A stretch of 64,000 bases of DNA. Source: Pteria penguin (taxonomy: Eukaryota > Mollusca > Bivalvia > Pterioida > Pteriidae). Below are positions 11,741-22,802 of this stretch, in pieces (within the stretch, counting starts at the first letter, position 1; each line of letters opens with the position of its first letter). Both the position numbers and the translations under genes were made by a program. Below the pieces are notes generated by a model. It saw only the letters and a program-made list of their open reading frames with translations, was not told the DNA's origin and searched no databases. The stretch lies in contig CM068583.1 of the NCBI GenBank assembly GCA_035048485.1, positions 67,196,306 to 67,260,305 of the forward strand. The letters are read 5' to 3'.

Positions 11741-12177
11741 AAGCTTTAGCTGCCTGATTCTGATTTTAGAAGCCTTGGACATTGGGCTTGTGCTATCTTT
11801 CGAAGACGGTAAACATGGTGTAGAAATGAAAATATCTCATCGTTCCTTGCTTCATATAATCTTATATAGTATAAAGTTATACTTTCTAGGTACATTGTGT
11901 CATTATCTACTGACACAACTGTAATTCCGGTCAGTATGTGGTAATTCCGGTGAATAGCAGTAATTCCAGTGATTCTATGTACTGGTTTTAATGACAGCTT
12001 CTCAAAGCCAAAGGAAACAAATTATATTCTGTTCTATATAATTTATGTGGAGATTAGAAGTTGGTTATTATTAGGTCAACATCCCTACTGAAAGACCTGA
12101 CAATAGATGGGAAGCACTGCATAAGCAATGACAGTACGATTTTATTCCTTTGGGAGGTCTGTATTATGCTGGAAGTA

Positions 12178-12753
12178 GTCCGACAAATCTGACGAAGGGC
12201 ACTTTTATCATTTGTCGTTATGTCCCATTGTCAGACTGTTTTACATAGCTAAATCATGGGATATTATGGATTGTAAATAAAAGATATAAGGTAAGTATTA
12301 CTCACCAATTCATGCATATTTTAAGTCCTAACACTAAAACTAATGAATAACTTCCTCATTAGCCGATCAAATCGCTCGGTTATCTTCAGCAGTTTCGATG
12401 ACTTTATGAGAAGATCTAATTTTAGAAAACCACATGGCCAGCCAAGGATAACCGAGGGATTTGATTGGCTGATGAATTTTCAATGGCTGCTGAATGTTTG
12501 GAAATAAGAATTTTTAAAGTATAACAGTGATATTGAATGATTTGCGGCATTTAAATGAGGAAATGAGGCAAAAATGAGAAATGTCAATTAGATTTAGTGT
12601 TGGGATTTAAAATATGCATGAATCGGGAGTAATACTTACGTTATATCTTTTATTTACAATCCCCTAAATTTCCACGATTTGGCTATATAAAGCAGTCTGA
12701 CGGTAGGGCATAACGACAAATGATAAAAATGCCCTTCGTCAGATTTGTCGGAC
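12178..12753. mobile_element. Foldback MITE with TA target duplication
   Basis: The left end GTCCGACAAATCTGACGAAG and right end CTTCGTCAGATTTGTCGGAC are perfect inverted repeats flanked by TA on both sides. The arms pair for much of the 576-bp length (for example GATCAAATCGCTCGGTTATC near 12365 against GATAACCGAGGGATTTGAT near 12449), leaving only a short unpaired centre. Non-coding. TA duplication suggests a Tc1/mariner-type source. Confidence 0.85.
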
Positions 12754-13373
12754 TATGGTGGAAGAAGAAGACTATAACTTATTACCTGCATAAACCCTCA
12801 AAAATTGTTATAGAAGCATTCAGATGTATAACAGTATAGGTAGTGGCTATTTACACGATGGTCGTGTATATAAGTGAAACGGCTATTTACACGACTGTCG
12901 TGTACCTAAAGTGATATGTCTATTTACACGACAATCGTGTACTTAAAGTGATATGGCTATTTACACAATCGTTGTGCTACTTATGTACACTGTCTAAGTA
13001 GACGACAGGTATACAGCTCGTACCTGTGAGGCACTCCTTTTCTCGCAAATTTAATGATTTAGAGAGTAAAAGGCCGAGGATGCCCGAATGCTGAAAGAAG
13101 ACATTTTGTTAACAATTCCTGTGATCAATTATTTCATTTGAGCATTTTTTTTTATACACAACCAAACTTCTTCAATTAGAGATTTTATTATTTTGAATAA
13201 ATATTTTCTTTATAGGAATAAGTACTGCACAGTATAAATACATGTTCTTTAATAAAGTAATAGATGATAAAGTAAGATGAAAATTGACACAATTAACACC
13301 CAGGGAGCTTGTTTAGTACCCTCCCCCATATCCAATATCTCTGATTTAGCAAACCATTTTAGGTACACCATTG

Positions 13374-13548
13374 GCTGATTTAGAGGAGGAAGGGGGGGTT
13401 GCCCCCCCCTTTTGGTCAGAAACTTTTACAAAAAAAGGTGATTTTAGACCATATTTTTAGTGCTGCAACCCCCCTCCTTTCCTGACCAATAGAGCAAAAC
13501 ATGGGAGACTGTAAACTCCCCCTTTAAAAAATTTCTAGATCCTCCTGT
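13374..13548. mobile_element. Decayed MITE, CAGTGGCGGAT type, copy 3
   Basis: GCTGATTTAGAGGAGG at the left and CTAGATCCTCCTGTG at the right resemble the ends of the elements at 7125 and 15942. The interior holds a C/G-run hairpin (GGGGGGTTGCCCCCCC). Non-coding and diverged. Confidence 0.35.
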
Positions 13549-13883
13549 GTAATTTCTTGTATAAAATAGAAAAACAAACAATTATTTTGTTTACCTGCTT
13601 ACATTTTATAGGTCGAAATACAATCTTTTCTAAGTTTGTTACAATTTTTGCATATATGTAGGACACAAAGTTTTGTAGCAAACTTCCCAAGCATTCGTTT
13701 CAGCAAAAGGCTGGGCCTCGAACTGGAATCTGTTAGGTACATCATGACACGTCGTGTAAAGCCACATACATTTACTAGGTGATATTCTACCATCGTGTAT
13801 ATAGCCATACAGTATCACTTTAGGTACACGACCGTCGTGTATATAGCCATATCACTTTAGGTACATGACCATCTTGTAGATAG

Positions 13884-15077
13884 CAGTGTTTCCGAAGGTT
13901 TGTCGGACCGTCGGACATGTCTTGTAAAAATGGCTTCGGTCCGATAAACTTCAGAATCGCGCCAGACCTAATGTCCGGTAAAACTTTGAACCAGGGCTCA
14001 AGTATTAATCAAGGTATCTGCAGTTATTTTTTATCTCAAAAGCAAAGAGTACGTAGTCTCTCGATCTCTAAATCAAACGTGACACTCCTGTCGGAAGAGT
14101 TAAATTCCAAAGCATCAATGTATCCCCAGTTGAAACTAAATACTTCTGCTTCCTTGCACTAAGATCCCCCCCACACCACACCACCACCACACACACACAC
14201 TTCCCATCGCCCTTCGAAATACAGCGAGTGTACTTGTGCATGTACGTTATGTGTACCACATTCTGGAGTGATCAAACTTGAACAAACAAAGCAGCTAGTA
14301 TTAACTATTGTGGCTGTATGAGCAGTAGGTAATCTTGTAATACTAGAAGTATTTATCTAGATTGCATATGTCCAGTCAATTGCGTTATGCAACCCATAAG
14401 CAGAACAAAGACGAACTATCATTTTTTTGGCACCAAAATGTCATCAAGCTATTCTCTCTCTATTTCTCTTTGAACTGTTTCCTGTTTAGACAGTCTTCTA
14501 TTGGGATTTCCCTCTATTAAGTAGGAGTACCCACTATTTGGTGGGTAATTAAGGTTTCAATAGATATGAGTGAATATTAGCACACATCTTAGAAAACTCC
14601 AGAGTTTGGAAGTACTGTCATGAAGAAGGGGACAAATTCATTTTTAGCTAATTAGACATGTACATGAATGTACATGTACATACATCCTTTGATATTAAAA
14701 TTAAATTTGCAAACATAGTAAAATTTTAAATTGGATGATGGGTAGAAGAGGTTCTCAAGGCCACTGTGACTATGCACCAGTTACATGTACATGTGTATTC
14801 ACAATACATGGTCTTTGTTAAAATAAAATGATCAAAGAAAAGAACAAGTTGATTGAACTTATTTAATAGCTATATATCTAACTTGTTCAATACATTATAA
14901 AAATGATGATAACACACATGTACTATGTACATATGGTTTTTTTGTTTTGTTTTTTTTTTTTTTTTACTAAATTTGCTCTCTTTATTTGGTCTGGTGAATT
15001 ATTGTCCGGTCTGGTAAAGAACATTTGTTTACCAGACCGAATGTCTGGTAAAAATCTGAACACCTTCACGAACACTG
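13884..15077. mobile_element. DNA transposon, CAG...CTG ends, 6-bp target duplication
   Basis: The left end is CAGTGTTTCCGAAGGTTTG and the right end reads CCTTCACGAACACTG. AGATAG is directly repeated at 13878-13883 and 15078-15083. It sits inside the right-hand repeat array of the previous element. Near the ends are CGGACATGTC and ACCAGACCGAATGTCTGG blocks resembling those in 43317-43736, which also has a 6-bp duplication. The interior includes a CA-rich run (14171-14200) and a T run (14948-14964). No credible ORF. Confidence 0.65.
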
Positions 15078-15430
15078 AGATAGCCATATCACTTTAAGTG
15101 CACAACCATTTTGTAAAAAGCCATATCACTTTAAATATACCACCTCTTGTAAATAGCCATTAGTACTACCTCAGCTATTTTAACGACCGTCGTGTATATA
15201 GAATACCTGTTTACGTACAGGACCGCTGTCATCAGCATCGGCCGACAGTATATGCAAAATTTGTCAACCACCTTTCCTTTAATGGTCTGCACAGAAAACT
15301 AGGTAAGTCACTTCTTACTATTAAAGCAACTACAAGTCTGCCGTTGCAAAGCAGATACAAGTACAAGTCTAAGCAGGCATACCAAAAAAGAACAAATAAA
15401 AGAGCTTATCCATGACAGTATTGTGAATAC

Positions 15431-15544
15431 CTCTTTCGGCGTGACAAAAATATGGAAGAAATCTTTGCTGGGTGCATTTGCAACATCTGTATAATCAACG
15501 ATTGCCCCATGTTCATTTAACCAAACTGGACTTATAGTTGCCAT
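15431..15544 (-). CDS. Possible first coding exon of an unidentified gene
   Basis: An ATG in good context (TTCAAAATGGC) at 15544 opens a 38-codon frame beginning MATISPVWLNEHGAIVDY and ending FHIFVTPKE. It is followed by a donor, GAG|GTATTC, at 15431/15430. The end phase is 0, the same as the start of the exon at 4070-4250. The reading frame runs on without a stop to 15308 but becomes low-complexity past the donor. The nearby upstream DNA (15550-15650) could hold a promoter, though no TATA box is evident. The protein family is not recognised. Confidence is limited because only composition and splice fit support it. Confidence 0.35.
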
Positions 15545-15941
15545 TTTGAAGCTTCTTTCATCACCATCTCAACAACGACGGAAGTTTGATAATTTTCGGT
15601 ACGGTCTTGCTAATTAAGAATAACAAAGATCAGAAATAAACGGATTTATTCGTTGACGAAATTTCAGTGTATAGAGATTGGAGAATAAGACTATTTTACT
15701 ATATATATATATATGTGTGTGTGGGGATGTGTGTGTATGTCTCTAATTTTACAAACAAGTTAGAGCTAACTAGAGTGTATATGTAATAGGCAGGAGAAAA
15801 AGATGTGGCCGGACCTGGGAAAGTGCCCTGCTCATGGAGAATGTGCGTGCCCTTTGAATCATACATTTTTAACAGAAAGCGGAACTGACTTACAAAATTG
15901 TCATAGAAATTACGAGTGAATAGTTAAAACTCTGACATAAT

Positions 15942-16146
15942 CAGTGGCGGATTTAGAGGGGACCATGGGAACCCGGGTTCAATTTTTTACAACAAATTTC
16001 TGGTATATAAAGATGATTAAGTTGAAAACACTCAAATAATATGAGTAAATCTCCAGATTTGGCACCCATAACGGCCGAGTATTTTGGCTAATACTTGATT
16101 TTCACATATGGGCATCCCCTTTTCGGAAATCCTGGATCCGCCACTG
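15942..16146. mobile_element. MITE, CAGTGGCGGAT type, copy 2
   Basis: The ends CAGTGGCGGATTTAGAG and CTGGATCCGCCACTG are inverted. ATAAT flanks both sides (15937-15941 and 16147-16151). The interior shares CCAGATTTGGCAC and CATATGGGCATCCCC-like text with copy 1. Non-coding, 205 bp. Confidence 0.75.
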
Positions 16147-18183
16147 ATAATAGCATTACCTTCTAATTGCAAATCCTATATTGATGAATTCACATGTAAT
16201 ATAACATGTCATTGTTTGATAGATTATTCTGTAAGATCATTCTAATACAATACCTTGTTTGATGCAGTATGCATGGCATGTGCATTTACCATTATAGAGA
16301 ATGAGTTTGTGCCAATAAATATTGTTTACTGTCTTTGGGAGCAACAGTTTGATTTTTATGGGGGTGGAGTTGGGGGGGGGGGGGGGCAGGAAGACTTTTG
16401 TTGACCGGAATATTTATTTTTCCTTTACTGCGAGCAGAGACATGTGTATATAGGTCTCTGTTGCGAGCTAGAAATCTTTTATGCAAAGCCCCCCACCCCC
16501 TTGAAAATCAAATGCTTGTTTCTTCATGTACTGACTATAACGGGGAGATTCTGCAAGGTGTCAGACAGTATTGTTACACTGGAATCATGATAAATTATAA
16601 TGGAAACTCTAACATAGTCAAACAACACTAGCGGAAAGAAAAGCAGAACCTTATTAAAAATCTAGACAAATAATATAAAACTATACTTGTAATCTTTCAG
16701 TCGGAAATAAATACCATCAAAATAACAGAGCCTCAGGAAAAAAAATGCATGTTAAATTCATTTAAGACATCTCGATATTCAGTGTAAATATTCAAAAGAT
16801 GTATGCTGTGCAGAACTTGCTCTGTTAAGAGATGACAATCTGACTACGGGAAAGGGGGGAGGCAGTGTTTTGGAAATAAATATTCTGTCCTCCAAAACCT
16901 AAAAATAATTAGTCTGACATATTTTTGACATTTTGGACACCATGCATGGTAAATATGCGCAAAAAGTACATGTATTAAGGAAACATTCCACTGGCATTGC
17001 TCGCTATACTGTATGTAGGATTATAGAATTGTCTGGTTCGATTCGCTCGCAACTCGTGACTTGACATGGAGTATAATTATATGTATCAAGTTCAGATATT
17101 GATTACTTAGAATTATTTGATATTACTAACATTCCTCGCCCCACCAAGAAATTTAGGGGCGGGGGGGGGGAGAAGAAGGTTAATCCATCCACTTTTTGAT
17201 AAGATTTTTTTTTTTTCATTTTTCTTAAAAGTTTTATGTAGTAAAGTTGTAGGATCCAAGGGATAAAGAGAACAAAATAATATAATACTAGTAACTTTGG
17301 CTCGCTTTCCTTGACAAATTTTCACAACAATTGGTGTGTCTGATCTAACTTTCATGATTACCTACAATGCTTGTATTAGTACATGCTATTTCTTTTCTAG
17401 TCTGCATATTTTGAATATATAATCATAAAAAATGTGTTTATTTATAAATATTTCTAACATTATCACCAAGACTTTTATTCGTATCTATCAAACTCATTTT
17501 ATTGTAACTAATAATCCCAGTTTTAATAGAACTAATAAGAACATAAAAGTATTGTGAAAATTTTGAAATTTTATATCTCGGGAAATTAATATAGCCAAGA
17601 ACGATAACATGTGAGAAACAATTTTCAAAATGTCTCATCTCTCTAGAATTTCTATTTAGGAAATGTCATATTCTGGTTAGAATTAATGCATAGTGCCGCC
17701 GATGTGTAATACATGTATTTTCAATTACGATTTAGTTGTTTCAATTATCTAGACAAGTTTCGATGACCCAGTCAGAGACTTGGAAAGATACCTGACGTAA
17801 AATATCATGACGTCATATATTTCCTATGGAAACACCATTTTTGGACCGTCATTTCTCCGAATTTTAAACCGTAATAAGATACAGTCGCACATGGGAAGTA
17901 ACTCTGTATAACGAAAGGACCGAATAAGCCAAGACTACTTCGGTGTAAATTCATTATCATTGGCGTTATAAAAGAAATCAAAGTTCCCATAACGTCATCA
18001 TGGCCGCCATCTTCGACGTTCTCCAAGGCAAAAGCTTTCATCCCTCCCGCACTTATTGATATTGTGAGTTACATATAAATGGACCTGAATAACATCTATA
18101 GACAGTAGATGTAAAAAAAAAATTAAATGAAAACGGTTGCCTTCTTATTAAATAATTATCAAAGAAAATTGTTGAAGAGGGTT
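16147..18183. other. Gene-poor interval with one possible promoter or exon region
   Basis: Mostly AT-rich with a 16-base G run near 16371 and a G run near 17161. From 17805 to 18041 the minus strand is open for 78 codons, and the GC content rises. The start region contains AAGATGGCGGCC, which matches a YY1-type site often found at animal gene starts, and TGACGTCA occurs at 17809. It could be the 5' end of a minus-strand gene, but no donor or protein match was found, so no gene is called. Confidence 0.3.
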
Positions 18184-18341
<158 letters not shown>

Positions 18342-18762
18342 CAACTGGAGTGGTGCACCATGTGCCTAATTTAGAAATAAAAATAGGTTTCCAGATTTTA
18401 ATGCTTTATGGATACAGGTGTTGTGTGACCTGATTTAACAAGAGTTATTACCCCCATCAAAATTTGCTACCCTGAAATTAAATGACGGACGTATTTAATG
18501 CAGCGTAGGCGTTGCTCTTGTTGGAATATAATACCGTAGTGTTACATCTAAATGTAACTATAAGTATTTCTACTTGACTTAATCTCATTCATACTTATAT
18601 CATGCAAAATGTCACGAACGCAATACACTTTACTGAAGAACGTTACACAGGCTAAAGTCAGTTTATACAACGGTTCTTTTCTGAAAGTTTATTGTTAAAT
18701 GTTAGGTTGGTTGATCGGAATTGAACGTATTTCAACAATTCCTTCAGTCCCATGGCGACATA

Positions 18763-21094
18763 GAAGCATGAAGGATATGATATATATGTGTTGTGTATAG
18801 AAGCATAAAGGATATGATATATATGTGTTGTGTATAGAAGCATAAAGGATATGATATATATGTGTTGTGTATAGAAGCATGAAGGATATGATATATATTT
18901 GTTGTGTATAGAAGCATGAATGATATGATATATATGTTTTGTGTATAGAAGCATGAAGGATATGATATATATGTGTTGTGTATAGAAGCATGAAGGATAT
19001 GATATATATGTGTTGTGTATAGAAGCATAAAGGATATGATATATATGTGTTGTGTATAGAAGCATGAAGGATATGATATATATGTGTTGTGTATAGAAGC
19101 ATAAAGGATATGATATACATGTCTTGTGTATAGAAGCATGAAAGATATGATATATATGTGTTGTGTATAGAAGCATAAAGGATATGATATACATGTCTTG
19201 TGTATAGAAGCATGAAGGATATGATATATATGTGTTGTGTATAGAAGCATAAAGGATATGATATACATGTCTTGTGTATAGAAGCATGAAGGATATGATA
19301 TATATGTGTTGTATATAGAAGCATGAAGGATATGATATACATGTCTTTGTATAGAAGCATGAAGGATATGACATACATGTCTTGTGTATAGAAGCATGAA
19401 GGATATGATATATATGTCTTGTGTATAGAAGCATGAAGGATATGATATATATGTGTTGTGTATAGAAGCATAAAGGATATGATATATATGTGTTGTGTAT
19501 AGAAGCATAAAGGATATGATATACATGTCTTGTGTATAGAAGCATGAAGGATATGATATATATGTGTTGTGTATAGAAGCATAAAGGATATGATATACAT
19601 GTCTTGTGTATAGAAGCATGAAGGATATGATATATATGTGTTGTATATAGAAGCATGAAGGATATGATATACATGTCTTGTGTATAGAAGCATGAAGGAT
19701 ATGACATACATGTCTTGTGTATAGAAGCATGAAGGATATGATATATATGTGTTGTGTATAGAAGCATGAAGGATATGATATATATGTGTTGTGTATAGAA
19801 GCTTGAAGGATATAATATATATGTGTTGTGTATAGAAGCATAAAGGATATAATATATATGTGTTGTGTATAGAAGCATGAAGGATATGATATATATGTGT
19901 TGTGTATAGAAGCATAAAGGATATGATATATATGTGTTGTGCATAGAAGCATGAAGGATATGATATATATGTGTTGTGTATAGAAGCATAAAGGATATGA
20001 TATATATGTGTTGTGTATAGAAGCATGAATGATATGATATACATGTTTTGTGTATAGAAGCATGAAGGATATGATATATATGTGTTGTGTATAGAAGCAT
20101 GAAGGATATGATATATATGTGTTGTGTATAGAAGCATAAAGGATATGATATATATGTGTTGTGTATAGAAGCATGAAGGATATGATATATATGTGTTGTG
20201 TATAGAAGCATAAAGGATATGATATACATGTCTTGTGTATAGAAGCATGAAAGATATGATATATATGTCTTGTGTATAGAAGCATGAAGGATATGATATA
20301 TATGTGTTGTGTATAGAAGCATAAAGGATATGATATATATGTGTTGTGTATAGAAGCATAAAGGATATGATATATATGTGTTGTGTATAGAAGCATAAAG
20401 GATATGATATACATGTCTTGTGTATAGAAGCATGAAGGATATGATATATATGTGTTGTGTATAGAAGCATAAAGGATATGATATACATGTCTTGTGTATA
20501 GAAGCATGAAGGATATGATATATATGTGTTGTATATAGAAGCATGAAGGATATGATATACATGTCTTGTGTATAGAAGCATAAAGGATATGATATATATG
20601 TGTTGTATATAGAAGCATGAAGGATATGATATACATGTCTTGTGTATAGAAGCATGAAGGATATGATATATATGTGTTGTATATAGAAGCATGAAGGATA
20701 TGATATACATGTCTTTGTATAGAAGCATGAAGGATATGACATACATGTCTTGTGTATAGAAGCATGAAGGATATGATATATATGTGTTGTGTATAGAAGC
20801 ATGAAGGATATGATATATATGTGTTGTGTATAGAAGCATGAAGGATATGATATATATGTGTTGTGTATAGAAGCATAAAGGATATGATATATATATGTGT
20901 TGTGTATAGAAGCATGAAGGATATGATATATATGTGTTGTGTATAGAAGCATGAAGGATATGATATATATGTGTTGTGTATAGAAGCATGAAGGATATGA
21001 TATATATGTGTTGTGTATAGAAGCATGAAGGATATGATATATATGTGTTGTGTATAGAAGCATGAAGGATATGATATATATGTGTTGTGTATAG
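18763..21094. repeat. 37-bp satellite array, about 63 units
   Basis: The unit starts ATAGAAGCATGAAGGATATG and is 37 bp long. The span of about 2.33 kb gives roughly 63 copies. Variants occur at a few fixed sites (GCATGAAG or GCATAAAG; TATATGTGTTGTG or TACATGTCTTGTG; GTGTATAG or GTATATAG) and are arranged in blocks. The same rare pair (a unit with GTCTTTGTA, one base short, followed by GACATACAT) occurs at 19341 and 20709, showing a larger internal duplication. All three minus-strand frames are open because the unit has no stop on that strand. These frames are not taken as genes. Confidence 0.95.
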
Positions 21095-22059
21095 ACCTTA
21101 GTCATGCGATAATGATTACAACAGTATAAAGTATTACGCAGGTCCATGTTAGTGCAAGGGTTTTTGTACTAGAAATTAATTTCAGCTACATGCTCACTGG
21201 AGGAAGATAATGCTACAACCTTGTTTCATGGATAACAAGATGTTAATTAAGCACATTAATGTTAATTTTTTATTGACAGAATGCCAACTTTAGCTATGAC
21301 CTCTTATTTTTACCTTGTAAGCATGGCCTTTGATCAAAGTCATGACAAAGTTGAGTATATGCTGTCAGCTTAACCTTTAAGCTTGTGTAAAACTTTAAGC
21401 TTGAATCAAGCTTATAATAAACTCTTGTATCGAGAGTAGCTCTTGTGGTCGTTTGAAACCTACCTAAAATACAGCAAAGGAATCCGACAACCTGTGGTCA
21501 TATGTATTCAATGTGACTTTGACCTTAAAGGTACAATCTTGGGTCAAGGTCTTAACACATATTTTCCACCATAGGAATTGTTTGAAACATAAGGCAGATC
21601 CATGTTACAGTTTATGAACAACGATTTTGATCATAAGTTCATTGCGACCTTGATCCTGGGTCAAGTTCATAACACACCATTATGTTAAAACCATATCGAA
21701 GTCGGTGCAAGCATTTATAGTCTCTGGACTAGACAACTAGTCTACTTGAAGAAATTCACAGATACATAATTATATTTTCTTACTTACTGTGTTTTAGACA
21801 ACTGAAAAAAGACTTGATATGTAATGTTGCTTTTCTGCATTGAATAAATAAAGACAATGATAAGGAAATATGTGAAAAAGATGAAGTTGGAATCTTCTCT
21901 TCATTTTTAATGAAATAATATATAAAATCTTGTTTTGATGTAAACTGAACATTTTTTTTTTACTTTAGCAGGGTTAGAACTGCTTCCATTCTGCTGGTCT
22001 ATGTTAAAGAAAAATATCATAAAAATCCCCTATAATATGGCACCACTAAACGGATGTAT
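21095..22059. other. Gene-free interval with degenerate repeats
   Basis: No gene. Contains diverged TGACCTTAAAGG/GGTCAAGGTC-type repeats (21500-21700) and a paired CTTTAAGCTTG motif near 21380. Nothing else is supportable. Confidence 0.35.
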
Positions 22060-22630
22060 GAAAAGTTTAAAACCAATGTGCGCAACTTCAGTTGACCCTT
22101 CACCAAATCATCTATTAAATTTATGTACCTTTCACAAATAAAGAAAAGAAGTATAGGAAGATTTATACTCCATCCATTTTCCCTACCCCGGTGCCCAGAC
22201 CCTCAGTTTGAAATCCAGGTGCACAAAATTTAAAAACACAGGTGCACAACTTCAAGCCAGACCCTATCATATACCAAAACTAAATCATTTGCATCTGTCT
22301 TGGTTAAGGAGAAGAAACTGAAATTTTTTTTTACCTCACCCATTTTTCCCTAACCAGGGTTCCAACAAAATTTTAACACGGTTGCACAACTTTAAGTCCA
22401 ACCCTTTCATAAACCACCACAAAATCATCTTCATCTGCCTTGATTAAAAAGAAGAAACACTGACAAAATTTTTATCCATCCCATTCTTCCCTACCCCAGG
22501 GGCTAGACCCAGGTGCACAACTTCAAGTTATACATCTCATATACCATCACAAAAACATTTGTCCTTGTCATGGATAAGGAGAGAAGTGCGAACAAGGTTT
22601 TGGTGGAGGACGGACGACAGTAGTTTTGCA
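22060..22630. repeat. Diverged tandem repeat, GTGCACAACTTCAAG family
   Basis: GCGCAACTTCAGTTGACCC, GTGCACAACTTCAAGCCAG, GTTGCACAACTTTAAGTCC and GTGCACAACTTCAAGTTA recur at about 130-140-bp spacing from 22080 to 22530, each followed by an AGGAGAAGAAAC-like and a CCCATTTTTCCCTA-like block. The same family is present at 41130-41490 in the sulfotransferase intron. Confidence 0.65.
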
Positions 22631-22802
22631 TAATATGCTCACATTTTAGTGGTATAAAAAGTTTAGCCACAAGCACGGTTTGAACTGCTTACCTTCAGCA
22701 TTCCAAAACTGGACTATAAGCCTATAAAAAAATGAGGAGAAATCATTTAAATTCAGAAACAAAATGTTCACAGGACACCTTCAAATAACTCTTGAAATAT
22801 AC

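Larger units (their letters stand above)
8846..11984 (-). mobile_element. hAT-like DNA transposon with two nested insertions
   Basis: The direct repeat GTTTTAATG at 8837-8845 and 11985-11993 flanks arms of about 120 bp in inverted orientation (8846-8966 and 11879-11984). The arms end in GGTACACAGAAT and ATTCTATGTAC and both contain CCTAGAAAGTATAACTTTAT. Each arm holds three GGAATTAC-type motifs about 22 bp apart. An 8-9-bp duplication and a broken hAT-type transposase inside (10743-11740) support the hAT assignment. Two further elements (9146-10519 and 10930-11367) sit inside, so the original element was much shorter than its present 3.1 kb. Confidence 0.75.
12845..15215. mobile_element. Element ending in inverted arrays of 36-37-bp palindromic repeats
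   Basis: At 12845-12990 GGCTATTTACACGAC recurs at 12845, 12881, 12918 and 12955, each with a near-palindrome of the form ACACGAC-N-GTCGTGT followed by AAAGTGATAT. The same repeat occurs in the opposite orientation at 13745-13883 and 15078-15215 (ATAGCCATATCACTTTAGGT). The right-hand array is split by the inserted element at 13884-15077. This looks like a DNA transposon with tandem repeats as its inverted ends. No transposase is seen. Confidence 0.6.

Noticed and set aside
11379..11749. Plus-strand frames opposite the hAT transposase
   Set aside because: They are shadows of the minus-strand transposase relic, whose zinc-finger motif is recognisable.
17805..18041. 78-codon minus frame near a YY1-like motif
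   Set aside because: It lacks a donor and any recognisable domain. The motif may reflect a promoter, but the evidence is too thin for a gene.
18763..21094. Possible CRISPR array
   Set aside because: The repeats are directly contiguous without spacers and the context is an animal genome.
18658..21147. Three overlapping minus-strand open frames of 760-829 codons
   Set aside because: They are the three registers of a 37-bp satellite without stops on that strand. The peptides are pure repeats and there is no start, splice or domain evidence.
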